Below are positions 9,431 through 20,097 of a stretch of DNA of 64,000 nucleotides, one piece after another (within the stretch, counting starts at the first letter, position 1; each line of letters opens with the position of its first letter). Origin of the DNA: Chalara sp. BL73. Lineage: Eukaryota; Ascomycota; Leotiomycetes; Helotiales. The notes below the pieces were generated by a model, which did not search any database, was not told where the DNA came from, and was given only the letters and a program-made list of their open reading frames with translations. The stretch is taken from positions 186,001 through 250,000 of the forward strand of contig CAKJVC010000229.1 of NCBI GenBank assembly GCA_918026815.1. The letters are read 5' to 3'. A program made the position numbers and the translations under genes.

Positions 9431-12109
9431 ATGTTGACTGCTCGCAAAGTACCAAGAGCATGTCACTCATGTCGTCTGCAGCTCTGGACTCTGTTTGAGC
9501 ACGGATTCGTTGGCAATGGCACCTCCAATATCCCACGATCTCGACATGTCTCTTCTCTGAATTCTCGACCACGAAAATCTGCCAGACTTCAGTTCACATG
9601 TATTCGGAGTTTCTCAGCCTCCCGGGCTCGCAATGATGAGAGCGAAAGTGCGGCGCCTAACAAACAGCCAAGCGCCGCAGAGATAGAAGCTGTGGTTATT
9701 CAGGCACGACAGACATTTGGGAACACTCTCCCTCATAATTACCTCTCTGAAGAAGAGTATAGACTATATGAAAGGCTTTATGGACCGCCGTTACGAGAAA
9801 CGAAGCCTGATGATCTAGAATATCTGCCTGAAGCAGAGGAGGACATGACTCCATCCCGACGAAATGCATTATTGCGAGGAGACCAACATAATCTGGAGGA
9901 GATTTTCTTAAACCAGGATGTCACGTTTTCGGTCGTCGAGGATGAAACGACAGACACTGATCAACTGGAAAAAGAAGCAGATTTGGACCCCGCAGAGTTA
10001 GAGGCAGAACTAAATGCCATTGAAGAGGCAGCCAGACTGGTGGCCATAGAAGGAGGTGGAGAATTGGATGGCGTAGAAGGTATGCGTCAAACAGTTCGCG
10101 AGAAATTGATACCAGAGGATGTGGATGTGGATGCCGACATAGGATTTGAGGATATCGAGCCCCCATCGGAAGAGTCCCTTCAAGCCCAAGCCCGGAATAA
10201 AAGAGAGCAAGATGTTATAGCACAATTACAGCGTGATATGGAGGCGGCCACAGCCGAGGCGAAAGCTGCTGAAGTAGCGGCCGCTGATCTTGGGAAAGAG
10301 GGCTTAGAAGATGAGTTTGATGAAGAGATTACGGAGGAGGACGAATGGGAAGAAGAGGATGAACCAGAGCCGGAGTTTGATGAGGAGGATGATGTATACA
10401 CGAGATCTGGTGTCAAAACTCACCCGCATACGATTGCTGGACGGTCAGGAACCACACCAAGCACCTTATTTCTCCCACGCGAGCAGCTAGTCGAACCAGT
10501 TAACGAACTCTTGGCCAGGACTGATTGGAAACATTTGACAGAAGCCGCAGAGAAAGCCTTTGGTGGGAGAGGCCTACCATACTCAACATCCACTCCAAGA
10601 TCAAAAGGTGTTCTTCCACAGAAGCATATTGGCTTAGATGCTGCCCAACATTCCATGAGTGAGATTGAGGCGGATGCTTATCTTGCTGGTGTAATGCCTG
10701 GGACTTATTCATCTGTCATGAGCACCCTGGTTGAAGTTAGGAAACGTCTTGGTAAAGATTGGATTCGTAAAATTCTTTTCAAACAAGACGGTGTAGGCCC
10801 CAGGGTTTTAGATGCCGGCGCAGGCGGCGCAGGTATCATCGCCTGGCGGGAGATCTTAGAGGCAGAATGGGATGTATTGAAGGAAGAAGGCGCTGTGGAT
10901 GAGGAAGATGTGATACCAGAGGGTAAGACTACTGTCTTAACAGGGGCGTCGACTCTGAGACACAGAGTATCCCGTTTTCTCGAAAATACTACCTTTCTTC
11001 CTCGGCTTCCTGATTATATACATGCTATGAACTCGAATGAGCTCAGAGACGCTACTTCAAATGCAGATCGCAAGTCATACGATCTCATAATTGCGTCCCA
11101 CGCCCTTTATCCGCTGAAAGAAGACTTCCGGCGTAAGCATATGGTCCAAAATCTTTGGTCGTTACTTGACCCCAATGGAGGTGTGCTCATTCTCATTGAA
11201 AAGGGGATTCCTCGGGGGTTTGAAGCTATTGCGGGAGCTCGAAATCTTCTTCTTGAAAGGCATATTGCGTCTCCAGGTGAGACTGAATATGAGCAAGAGC
11301 TGCAATCATCCTCGGATTCTCGGTACGCTCAGAAGGAAACAGGTATGATCATTGCACCTTGCACAAATCACAAGCAGTGCCCCATGGATCCTGTTCCTGG
11401 TTTCAGTTTCGGAAGAAAAGACTTCTGTCACTTCGGACAGCGCTTCATCCGCCCACCTTATTTGCAACGAATCCTTGGTGCATCCAAGCGCAACCATGAA
11501 GATGTAAAATTCAGCTATCTAGCTGTTCGCCGAGGCGTGGATGTAAGAGAAGAATTCGATGGACCAATTCAAGGGGATGCTGCCACGGAGCGGGCGTTTG
11601 AAGGTTACGAGGAAGATGATCTTCCAGGTTCAGAAGGTCAGGCGGGTGGAATCAAGTTCAATCCATTGTCGCTTCCACGTGCTATATTACCTCCGCTTAA
11701 ACGTCGCGGGCATATCACTTTAGATCTATGTACCCCTTCAGGCAGGCTGGAGCGGTGGGTCGTGCCTAAGAGCTTCAGCAAGGCAGCTTACCACGATGCA
11801 CGTAAGTCTAGCTGGGGAGATCTTTGGGCGCTCGGGGCCAAGACCAGAGTTCCCCGGAAGGCTAGGATCGGCCGGCCAACCGAGGAAGGCGGGAAAAAGA
11901 AGGGCATCAGGGATGGAAGGGTTGGCAAGGGAGGGAAAAAGATGAAGACAAATAAGTTTGATCTGATAATGGGCGAAGACGGCGTGCTAGAAGGTATTGA
12001 GGTGGATAGAACTCAGGCCAGGAGAGAACGTGTGAAGCCTCAGAAGCGAAACAAGAAAGGGAGAGTTTGGAAAGACGAAAAACCTGTCTCGGCAGACGAT
12101 TTGGGATAA
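9431..12109 (+). CDS. RSM22: mitochondrial small-subunit ribosome assembly factor Rsm22 (METTL17-like)
   Basis: Single-exon gene of 892 residues. The N-terminus is rich in Arg and Ser and includes RSFSASRA, a typical mitochondrial targeting end. An acidic linker follows (about residues 290-325, runs of Glu/Asp). The Rsm22 domain starts near TTPSTLFLPREQLVEPV. It contains a degenerate SAM-fold motif (RVLDAGAGGAG, about residue 459) and a conserved cysteine cluster at about residues 644, 650 and 666 (APCTNHKQCP and DFCHFGQRF). In METTL17 such cysteines bind an Fe-S cluster. The family acts in assembly of the mitochondrial 28S/37S subunit. The basic C-terminus (KTRVPRKARIG, KKMKTNKFD) suits RNA binding. 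It is longer than most homologues because of the acidic insert. Confidence 0.93.
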   Translation: MLTARKVPRACHSCRLQLWTLFEHGFVGNGTSNIPRSRHVSSLNSRPRKSARLQFTCIRSFSASRARNDESESAAPNKQPSAAEIEAVVIQARQTFGNTLPHNYLSEEEYRLYERLYGPPLRETKPDDLEYLPEAEEDMTPSRRNALLRGDQHNLEEIFLNQDVTFSVVEDETTDTDQLEKEADLDPAELEAELNAIEEAARLVAIEGGGELDGVEGMRQTVREKLIPEDVDVDADIGFEDIEPPSEESLQAQARNKREQDVIAQLQRDMEAATAEAKAAEVAAADLGKEGLEDEFDEEITEEDEWEEEDEPEPEFDEEDDVYTRSGVKTHPHTIAGRSGTTPSTLFLPREQLVEPVNELLARTDWKHLTEAAEKAFGGRGLPYSTSTPRSKGVLPQKHIGLDAAQHSMSEIEADAYLAGVMPGTYSSVMSTLVEVRKRLGKDWIRKILFKQDGVGPRVLDAGAGGAGIIAWREILEAEWDVLKEEGAVDEEDVIPEGKTTVLTGASTLRHRVSRFLENTTFLPRLPDYIHAMNSNELRDATSNADRKSYDLIIASHALYPLKEDFRRKHMVQNLWSLLDPNGGVLILIEKGIPRGFEAIAGARNLLLERHIASPGETEYEQELQSSSDSRYAQKETGMIIAPCTNHKQCPMDPVPGFSFGRKDFCHFGQRFIRPPYLQRILGASKRNHEDVKFSYLAVRRGVDVREEFDGPIQGDAATERAFEGYEEDDLPGSEGQAGGIKFNPLSLPRAILPPLKRRGHITLDLCTPSGRLERWVVPKSFSKAAYHDARKSSWGDLWALGAKTRVPRKARIGRPTEEGGKKKGIRDGRVGKGGKKMKTNKFDLIMGEDGVLEGIEVDRTQARRERVKPQKRNKKGRVWKDEKPVSADDLG

Positions 12110-12447
12110 AACTCCCCCGAGCCCGTTCTATCAAGATGCTGGGCCTACGTGTTAATATGTTTGGGTAAGCTGTATCAACATCTGTATTATCAAATGGGAA
12201 AACAAACGGACAAACCACTTCTGTTGGGATTTATGGCGATAAATGAAAATACCACTATGCATATGATTTTATTTAAGCGATTGCTCCCGTATTGAACATG
12301 AATATTGCTACATTCCTCGTTACCAGCCTTCGCGAAATATGTTTTATCGCATTCCAAAACTACGATGCCACCCCGAAAAAAAACCAGCTCATCGGGTGTT
12401 GCGATTGCACTTACGGCTACTATCACTTTATCATCTTGTTCGCTACC
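12110..12447. other. short intergenic spacer
   Basis: 3' flank of RSM22 and 5' flank of the small membrane-protein gene. Nothing else seen. Confidence 0.4.
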
Positions 12448-12968
12448 ATGAAGCACATCAAAAAAGCGCTGGTTTATGTTCGCGCAGACTCTTCTCGGTA
12501 AGCTTCTCCACGTGCCGCCATCCCATATTCACTTTAACATCTTCCAGAGACTCGCCTCTCACACCACTCACCGGCCAATCTCCCACTCCCCCCTCTGTTG
12601 GGCAACAAGACACCTACTCCTCCCTCACCTTCCCGCATAAAATTGCGCTGGGGCTCAATATATTCGTCATTCTCGTCACGCTCGCGATCCTGCTTCTCTT
12701 GGCATATTACATGCGACAGCAGCTGCGGAAGCGCAGCATGCGGGGTTTCGAGCTCGTGAGAGGGAGGTTCGGACAACACAGGGATGTGAGGGAGAGGAGG
12801 GGGGTGTATAAGGTTAGGGAGAGCCCGAGGAAGGTCCGGATTATACATGTGGGGTGGCAGGACGACAAGGGGGTTGGTGTAGGGAGTGCTGGGGAAAGGG
12901 GAAGGGGACGCTGGAGGGAGGGAGACTTGGAAAGAGGCGGGCCAGATGGTGATGTTTTTGGGAGGTAG
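12448..12968 (+). CDS. small single-pass membrane protein, unknown
   Basis: Not a recognised family. The two-exon model is 12448..12497 and 12548..12968, with a 50-nt intron starting GTAAGC, a TTTAAC branch-like site and CCAG at its end. It gives 156 residues. A short Ser/Pro-rich stretch (SPLTPLTGQSPTPPS) leads into one strong transmembrane helix (ALGLNIFVILVTLAILLLLAYY). A strongly basic tail rich in Arg and Gly follows the helix and would face the cytosol or matrix by the positive-inside rule. The opposite strand also has long open frames, but they are proline-rich mirror images of this GC-rich tail. Upstream in-frame ATGs exist, so the start could be earlier. Confidence 0.5.
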
Positions 12969-14848
12969 ATAGGGGGGCACCGTTTCGTGGGTGAAGGGTT
13001 ACGTGGGATGGCTGGTGAATTGTTGTTGTTGCTGAGATGCAAAAGCGGTTCGGCCAATCGTCCATTCTTGCTCGGGAACCTAGCTGCTGTATAATTGATA
13101 AGGGTGGCCGCCAGAGAGAACATAGCTGCTCTTTAAATATATCTAAGAAGAGGGTAGCGATAGAGCTTGGTCCGCAATTTATGCGAAATGGTCTTGCGTA
13201 GAAAACAGCAACATGAGCGACTAGGAAGCTTCAGCAAAAGCTTACTTTTAGGTAATTCGACTGGTGTTAGCAAATTTTTTCAGTAACGTAGAAAGAGTCA
13301 TGGCTTAGTATGCAACTATATAGATTTGATAATTCTTTTCTAAGTTCAACCTGCTGGCCCCTGAGGGGTGAACTCGAGATGCTCTCAAACAAAATTCTTC
13401 AAGGACATCACTGAAATTGTATTGAGTTCGCACCTACGCTTCTTTTCTGCAGATAATGAGCTTATGCACAAGTATCTAAGTCTTTTCAATTGTTGTGTAA
13501 ATGCTTTCTGACCACGCGCTAAAATACTCTTAGGCCAAAAAATTCCCTCGTGGAGACTAGATTTGAGTAAGTTATGAATTTGTGGTATCATTATTGTAAT
13601 ATTAGTATAATATTACTTTTTTAATACTAGGTTTATATGTAATTGAATATATATCTTGATAAAAGTCATGTTCTCTTTCACGCCCAGCTTGCTTCTTTAT
13701 AGATCGAGGTAAACCTTAAAAACTATGTAGATTAAGCACAGGTTATAAGTGTCCTAAGGCTTTCTTGGAAGGCTCCTTGGAGGATCCTAAAGAATGCATG
13801 TCAACAACAAGTAGGCACCTAGCTGTTTATGGTAAACAACCCCCTTTTCGCTTAAAAAGGCCACCTCCTAATATGGTTTAGTGCGGTCAGGGGCATGAAC
13901 ATAATTCAGCTCAAGTTTATATCTATATCTTTAGGGGTGACTGCTGGGACTCATCTGATACTACTCTCGGACCCATCTCGGATGCATCTGAATCAGATGT
14001 ATTCCCAGCAGATTTGGCAGAGGGTCGTTTAGGGTGTCAGGTCCACCATGCAGGATTGTTATAGATGAACGCCACCAAGCAATCAGAGCCACGTTTCAGC
14101 AGAAATAGAGCGCTGTCTTGGGGCCTTCTTCCTCACGAGAAACATGAGGCTTTCTTATCTTATCTTTCTAAATGCTGACAATGCTTTATCTTGGTTCATG
14201 ATACACTCTTGAGGTTGTCATTGTATGAAACTAAATAAGCGAGTCTTGGTACGGAGCTCTGTGCGTCCACTACCAATCAAATATACTCACTCAAATACGT
14301 GTGGAGTAAGATTCTCTTCCTGATAGGCTTATAGAAGTTCATCACTGCATTTGGATCATACATATTGTCTTAAAACAGCATGTACGTTGAGTTTTGAGGC
14401 TAGATTGAACACCATTTCTGAGAGTCGTGAATTCAGCAGGGCGCCTATGATAGAGCTGAGAGGTATTCTCCGTAAAGACTATCTGACCTTGACCCGCTGA
14501 GACGAAGTTCAAGCTCGGCACTTCTTGGCTTGGGGATCAAGAGTACGGGATGCAGCAACTGGGAACGTGTATAAATATTCTTTGAATTGTCGTTGATGAA
14601 GGCAACAGTTCCATAACCATTCTGTCCTGCAGTAACCACATTTCGCGCCATAACATCAACTTTGCAACATCACCGCACAAATATCAAAATTTCTTGTCAA
14701 ACAAGCTGAGTGAATCCTCGAACTTAACGATTCTCAGGAAGTATAGTTTATCACGTGCAGTACGTACGCGGAGCGATATCTGGCTCTAGAGGAAGCTGTC
14801 TACACACTACTAACATGCATTGATTAGATACCCTGATCTTACTCAAGG
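12969..14848. other. 1.9 kb AT-rich gene-poor stretch
   Basis: Long AT-rich region with only short open frames. One imperfect inverted repeat (13941-14011) stands out and is listed separately. A 68-codon minus-strand frame (14445-14651) has no recognisable family. The right end should hold the promoter of the gene at 14849. Confidence 0.5.
13941..14011. repeat. imperfect inverted repeat (hairpin or MITE remnant)
   Basis: CTGCTGGGACTCATCTGAT at 13941-13959 is matched on the opposite strand by ATCAGATGTATTCCCAGCAG at 13992-14011, about 17 of 20 positions with one gap. The loop is 32 bp. It could be a small transposon relic or a cruciform-forming sequence; no target-site duplication was established. 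Confidence 0.45.
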
Positions 14849-15262
14849 ATGTCATCATCAAACTTGAAGCCGGTGGTTGCAAAGGAATATGAAGAAGTAA
14901 TCGCAGCGATCACGAGATACCCCGAAGGGATGCGCGTTGGTAGTCCAGAAGGTGTGGCTACCGCTTTCCATAAAGATGCCATCATGTATGGATACATTGG
15001 TGGTAACCTGCTTGGAGGATCGATCACAAACCTATACGATTACGTTAAGTCGTTCGGGGCAGCTCCAAACATCAAGACTCGGATTGACGTCCTTGCCATC
15101 ACTCCGACTACCGCCGTTGTCCGTGTAGAAATGGAGGACGACGCATCAAATGTGGATTTCACAGATTTCCACACCCTACTCAAGGTTGACGGCGAATGGA
15201 AGGTGATTTCGAAGGCTTTCCATGCATATGACCGGCCGCCTGCTCCACCAGCAGAGCAGTAA
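14849..15262 (+). CDS. NTF2/SnoaL-like small protein (putative lumazine-binding family)
   Basis: Complete single-exon gene of 137 residues. The length and pattern fit the NTF2-like fold: an N-terminal helix (AKEYEEVIAAITRYPEGMRVG), HKDAIMYGYIGG, a helix LYDYVKSFG, then long strands ending in TLLKVDGEWKVISKAFH. This resembles the group annotated as putative lumazine-binding proteins and SnoaL-like domains, which are mostly of unknown function and include small cyclases and dehydratases. It is convergent with the O-methyltransferase about 430 bp away. A joint metabolic role is possible but not shown. The start is the first ATG, and homologous-looking sequence begins just after it. Confidence 0.8.
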   Translation: MSSSNLKPVVAKEYEEVIAAITRYPEGMRVGSPEGVATAFHKDAIMYGYIGGNLLGGSITNLYDYVKSFGAAPNIKTRIDVLAITPTTAVVRVEMEDDASNVDFTDFHTLLKVDGEWKVISKAFHAYDRPPAPPAEQ

Positions 15263-15688
15263 CTTGTCTCTCTTTGGAGAGAAATGACTGAAGGAATGAA
15301 TAAAATGCCGGTTCGTAGTGCACGAACTTTGATTATTGGAGGTAGGGAGAGGCGGGGGTGGTATTGCTTGGAACAGAGAAGAGTGTCTGAATTCCAAAGG
15401 TAACGAGATCTATCAGAGTAACGATTTCAGAGTAATGGAAGTACGATTAATTGTATCTGAATTCACAATCTTTTCTCCGCTTTCTTACTTGTCAAGTTGA
15501 TGAAAATTTCCATTGCAAATCGCATCCGCTGCTTCTTTAGATATTGCATTGTTTGTCTAATACAATTCCATTGTTTATTACACAATTCCCTTACCGAGCG
15601 GCGTGTTGCCTTTTATCAATCTTACCACAAGCCCCCTACGTTTCGCATCGCCGTCAATAGTTAAACTCATGTGGGTAGGGTGTGAAAG
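15263..15688. other. convergent 3' flanks, no feature seen
   Basis: Tail-to-tail spacer between the NTF2-like gene and the O-methyltransferase. Nothing supported beyond presumed 3' UTRs. Confidence 0.4.
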
Positions 15689-17080
15689 CTATGCCTTTGG
15701 TACGACAACAATAATACTCTCACCGGTGGGAGCATAGGCCTTCTTCTGTAGGACTTTAAAGCCCGCCGATTCCAGCAGAGAATCCCATTGTTTATCTGTG
15801 CGTTCTATAGATGAGAGACCTGACAACATGGTTAAATCGAATTGTGTTGCATGTTCATGCGCTCCCTTGTTGGGAACCACCAGCTCGTCGATAACGAGTA
15901 CCGAATCAGCGGACATGGCTTCAGCTGTTATTTTCAGGATTGCAATGGACTTTTCATCGGGGTAATCATGGAGAATCATACGCATGTAATACGTCTTTGC
16001 TCCTATAAAGAGTTGGTCAGCATGATCTCGCGCCTCTGGGAATCTGGATGTTCTGACCCTTGACAGGCTGCCCTTGCCACATGTCGATCCCCATACTCTC
16101 GACCCCAGGAGTTGGGATAGCCTGGGGAACAACCATCGGGAGATCCTCAAGAATCACGCGGCCTTGCAGGTGAGGAAAGTTTGCCTTGAGTAAGGCACAC
16201 TGATGTCCGATGCCTCCAGCTATATCAACGAAAATCACATCGTCGGGACCAGATCCTTCGCAGTGCTTGGATAAGTCGTATGCATCGAGCCAGCTCGTTG
16301 GTCGATCGCCATACACTGCTGCCATCCACATTTGGAAATCTTCGACCATTTTTGGCTGGGAAAGTGCCCAAACAAATGCTGGTAGGTCGGTTTGGTGCGC
16401 AATTTGGAATGCGCTGTGCATCACATCGGAAGGATTAGCGTACTTGGTGTCCACTAGGAACTGCGGTGTTTTGGTCAGACATGGCATGAAGATTTCAAAA
16501 CTGTTGGTAAAGATATGATTAGCTTGCGGCCTTGGCATTAATTAGGGAATTAAATTTACTTGTGTCTCATTCCTGCCGCAAATCCTGGTTTGCTCAAGGT
16601 GTGTGTGATGTTGTTCGCGGTGAAGGTATCCTCGTCGACTTCTTTGACCAGTCTTTGAGAAGCAAGGAAACGCAATATTCTTCCTACAAGAAGTTCAGTA
16701 AACATCCATAGATATGGTTCTCTATCTAGTCACCCATCAACACTGCATCGCAGTTTTGCATCTTGGCAAGAGTCGCTACAGTCAATGGCTTGTTACTCTT
16801 TGCTAAGAGCTCGAAAAGACTGAGGTTGCTTGCGACAACGCCAAATGTCAAGTTCAAGGGCTAGATAGCGTGTTAGTATCCCATAACGATTTGATGCCTC
16901 ACAAAAACTTACAGAGTAAACTACGCGGTAGATGGTGTCATGAGGATCTTCAATTACGGCCGACAAGTCCTTGAGGCTCTCATACAGTTCGAGGCGGGTT
17001 GCCTTGTCTTGTGGTGGATTTGCGATTAGGCTTTTGATCTCCGCGAGGGCTTGGGATATATCTGGGGATGCCATTTTCAC
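15689..17080 (-). CDS. SAM-dependent O-methyltransferase (caffeate/sterigmatocystin OMT type)
   Basis: Cytosolic methyltransferase that moves a methyl group from SAM to a phenolic hydroxyl. The five exons are 16913..17080, 16734..16860, 16560..16683, 16058..16500 and 15689..16002, and the protein has 391 residues. The N-terminal dimerisation/winged-helix part contains NLSLFELLAKSNKPLTVATLAKM. The SAM-binding motif I is VDIAGGIGHQCALL, followed by RVILEDLPMVV. The catalytic region is MRMILHDYPDEKSIAIL with the general-base His. TMLSGLSSIERTDKQWDSLLESAGFK closes the family pattern. All four introns have canonical ends and branch sites (for example ACTAAC in intron 1). No polyketide or peptide synthase lies nearby, so the substrate is unknown. 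Confidence 0.92.
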
Positions 17081-17976
17081 GTTTGGTTGAAATCTAGTTT
17101 AGTTTTTGGGGGCAAGTTATTAGGAAATGCGGAATGGATTTAATTTCCCTTTACTGTTGTTGGTTTCTTTTATTACCCATGGCCATCTAACTCTAGCTTA
17201 CCAGTCTTGGAGGGTCATTGCGTATGAGGAGTACAGCAAAAGCAGTGCTTATTAGTTAGGATCTGAACTACCGAGTATTTGCATTGACACTCAGGCTCTC
17301 CTAACCAATATATTGGGCATTTGCTTATTTTCACCCTTTCTAGGTAGGCATACGCGATATGCAAGGTAAGCCTGAAAATAGCTGGGAGTGGCATGGAGCT
17401 TTTGTGAAGAATTTTATGTGACAGTACGTGCGTAAAGAAGGGTCTTGTTGGATTTTACTTGATATCTTGTTGGATCTCGTGTAATACTGGGAACACTCCC
17501 CACTCAAGTGCAGACAATTTAGCGGGTCTTGAGAACGAAGCGCTTGAATAATTTGTTCTGAGTGGCTGGGGTTTTTAATGTTGTAGCTGTTTGGTTTTTA
17601 AGCCGTTGCCCTGCGTCAAGAATTAAACTTAAGGCGCCGTGTCCATTATCCCAAAAGTTTAATATGTGTGCAAGGCCCCCCCCTGGCTGTAATTAATTTC
17701 GATTACAACGCAGGGGAACCACCGGAGATTCGTGCGATGATAAGAAAATGTTAAAGTTACTATAGCTCTAACGCCGCTCCTTCAAATACTTTCCAAGTAG
17801 AGCACTGAATAAAGGAGTCTATATGGATATGGGGTGGCATGGGACTTGGTACGTCCTCTATGTAGTAAAGATATTAATCATTACAAAATATAATGGCCGA
17901 TGCAATTAAAGAATAATCAATAAATTTACAAATTATTCCTTTTGTCAAGGTAAATAGCTCCGCGAAAAGGCGATAG
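17081..17976. other. divergent intergenic region, no feature seen
   Basis: Upstream of both the O-methyltransferase and the ester hydrolase, so it must hold both promoters. A nine-base C run lies near 17676. No further element could be supported. Confidence 0.4.
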
Positions 17977-19113
17977 TTGCCCTTGAAGTCAGGTCTTGAG
18001 AAAAGGAAGCTAGGTATAGAAATACATAGTCTCAACTGGATTGGTGACGTCTGTTGCCAAGACTTTAGTGACGGCCCGTGGCGCGTTGCTTTTACTATGC
18101 AAGACAGCTACAGCAAGATATTTCTCGATCATCTTCGCGACGCTGGGGGACAGATCAACATGAACGAACGCTTTCCTCCGGCGCAAAAGGAATATCCAAT
18201 CAAGAGATTTCTGCTCGATCCACCCTCCCTCTCAGAACTCGTTCCTATCATTAATGCGGGTTTAGAGCAAAACTTCGAATCCGTGACAGTGGAGGTTACA
18301 GCTTGCCCAGATCTACGCGCAGCACCCTTCCACCTTGCAGGGCCAGGACTCTCTGGATCGGAGCGGATTGTTGACATCGGCGGGCCTCCAAACCTACACC
18401 CTACGCCTAAATTCGAGAAGCAGTACTCACTACTCTCGATATTGAAGGATATAGAATTGGACCATGGCTTCTTGCTCGGCGCATCAGCAGGTCCATTCCA
18501 CCAGCTTGGATATAATTCCGAGTTAATGCCTAATCTTGCAAAAGGGTTCGACGGACAAATCTGCAATCGAACACACTATGCAAAAGTTGCGGAGGATGGA
18601 GGGTATTTCAGTGATTTCATACAAGATAACATGAGAGACTGTGGTTTAATGGCGAATTTATTTGCGTCCGAGGGCCGCTCCGGACCAGTGCTTAAGATTA
18701 CCGCGAGACACCGTACTGGGCCGTTGAACTTTCTTGCATCGATTCAGAAATCACTCGCAAACAAATACGGGGAGAGGGTAGTGAGCTTAGGAGGTGTTTT
18801 CCTTATTACCAAAGGCAAAGTAAATATGCATGTTATGCCAGACTTTTGCAGAGAACCACTGGAGGACAAAGATGTTCCTAGTTGGCTGAAGTTCTTTGAT
18901 ATGGATGCTCCGCTAGTTTGTTTGAGTACCTTTCACTCGTACGACCCTGGGCTCGATCTCAGAATGGAGCATACTCACTGTTTTTCTTTGCAAGAAAAGG
19001 GCAGGGCAGCACAAGGTGGACATTATCACGGAGACACTACGCCTGATGAAGTCGAATATGAGGCTTACTTCAACACTGCGAAAATGCTCTTCCGGGTGGA
19101 CCAACCTGTATGA
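17977..19113 (+). CDS. C11orf54/PTD012-like zinc ester hydrolase (DUF1907)
   Basis: Single-exon gene of up to 378 residues. The conserved domain begins near EYPIKRFLLDPPSLSELVP and continues with VTACPDLRAAPF, RIVDIGGPPNLHP, GFLLGASAGPFHQLG, LMANLFASEG, ARHRTGPLNF and APLVCLSTFHSYDPG. It ends in the metal-binding signature EHTHCFS...GGHYHGDTTPDEVEYEAYF, whose His residues hold the zinc in the human protein. The human enzyme hydrolyses model esters; its natural substrate is uncertain. Relative to that protein, about 60-70 extra residues precede the domain. The true start may be a later ATG, such as the one opening MQDSYSKIFLDH (18097). The extension has no obvious targeting signal. Confidence 0.88.
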   Translation: MPLKSGLEKRKLGIEIHSLNWIGDVCCQDFSDGPWRVAFTMQDSYSKIFLDHLRDAGGQINMNERFPPAQKEYPIKRFLLDPPSLSELVPIINAGLEQNFESVTVEVTACPDLRAAPFHLAGPGLSGSERIVDIGGPPNLHPTPKFEKQYSLLSILKDIELDHGFLLGASAGPFHQLGYNSELMPNLAKGFDGQICNRTHYAKVAEDGGYFSDFIQDNMRDCGLMANLFASEGRSGPVLKITARHRTGPLNFLASIQKSLANKYGERVVSLGGVFLITKGKVNMHVMPDFCREPLEDKDVPSWLKFFDMDAPLVCLSTFHSYDPGLDLRMEHTHCFSLQEKGRAAQGGHYHGDTTPDEVEYEAYFNTAKMLFRVDQPV

Positions 19114-20097
19114 GTAGGCATAATATATATTGCCAAGATATATTGAAGTTATCTTTTGCTCTAAGCCCATTCGGGGGTATTGCTGAGTTCTACCCAGAAA
19201 TCGGGTCTGTTGTCGAGTATATATTGCCCGTCTAACAGCTGTGAGATCCTATCGAGAGGCTCTGCAGAGATACGCATTATTTTTCTGGTTAAACATTGTG
19301 GCCCGAGGACTTCCCTGATTAGCCTAGACCCATTTCAGCCGGTTTTGTTCAAGATTGACTTTGATGCATTACCTGCACCGAAGTTTAAGCACACCAGAGA
19401 TGAGGAAGGACAGCCTGTTGAAGAAAGCTACTTCAGTAGCCTGCACTAGGCAGTCCCGGAATGCATAATCAACATCGTTGTTGATGTGCATCGAGGTTTG
19501 TGGCAGTTCAATGGCTTCGCCAGGTCTGATTAAACTTTAAAAGAACAATATATAGTTGCAGATAGATGACCCACGATAAATAATGATGCTATGCCTAGTC
19601 CCAAACGAGCTTAGAATATTAAAACTGTGCTACCGGATGAGCCACTTTCCGTTTTACTTAAGTCGAATATCGTCAAAGCTTGTCATCTAAGAGTTGTTTT
19701 CTTTCAGAGGCTTTATTGTTCTTGCGAGAAAAAGTTTCATAAAGAGTACCGTCTACAAGAGTCCCTTTAGCATACGTGTTAATTAATGCCTCATTTTATT
19801 TCCTTCAGATCTCATTGAAATTTACAAGTCTATGAAGACCACTTTACCTCGTCACTGAGGAGGGTGCGACGGAGAATTTCGACTAGATACAAAATATATG
19901 CTTTTATTGTGGTATGGTAATTTACACTGCAGGGTGCTTCTATCTTCCCTTGCTCAACACCTAGAAATCACGATACATCTGTTTTTGCACGGCGCAATGC
20001 AAAAGGTATCAAGAGACGCCAGAATTATTACAATCGAAAAAGGAACAAGCCGCTCGTGGAATTTCTACAGAAGCCGCATGTGGTACGAGGTCGCGTT
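19114..20097. other. intergenic with a possible coding relic
   Basis: 3' flank of the ester hydrolase and of the convergent permease. A plus-strand frame at 19180-19449 (for example PVLFKIDFDALPAPKFKHT) looks somewhat protein-like but matches no family I recognise and lacks a credible gene structure. It may be a relic. Confidence 0.35.

Noticed and set aside
12534..13123. Long proline-rich minus-strand open frames (148 and 138 codons)
   Set aside because: They mirror the GC-rich, Arg/Gly-coding plus-strand exon and have low complexity with no domain.
14849..19113. Secondary-metabolite cluster around the O-methyltransferase
   Set aside because: No polyketide synthase, NRPS, terpene cyclase, P450 or cluster regulator is present. 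The neighbours look unrelated apart from the NTF2-like protein.
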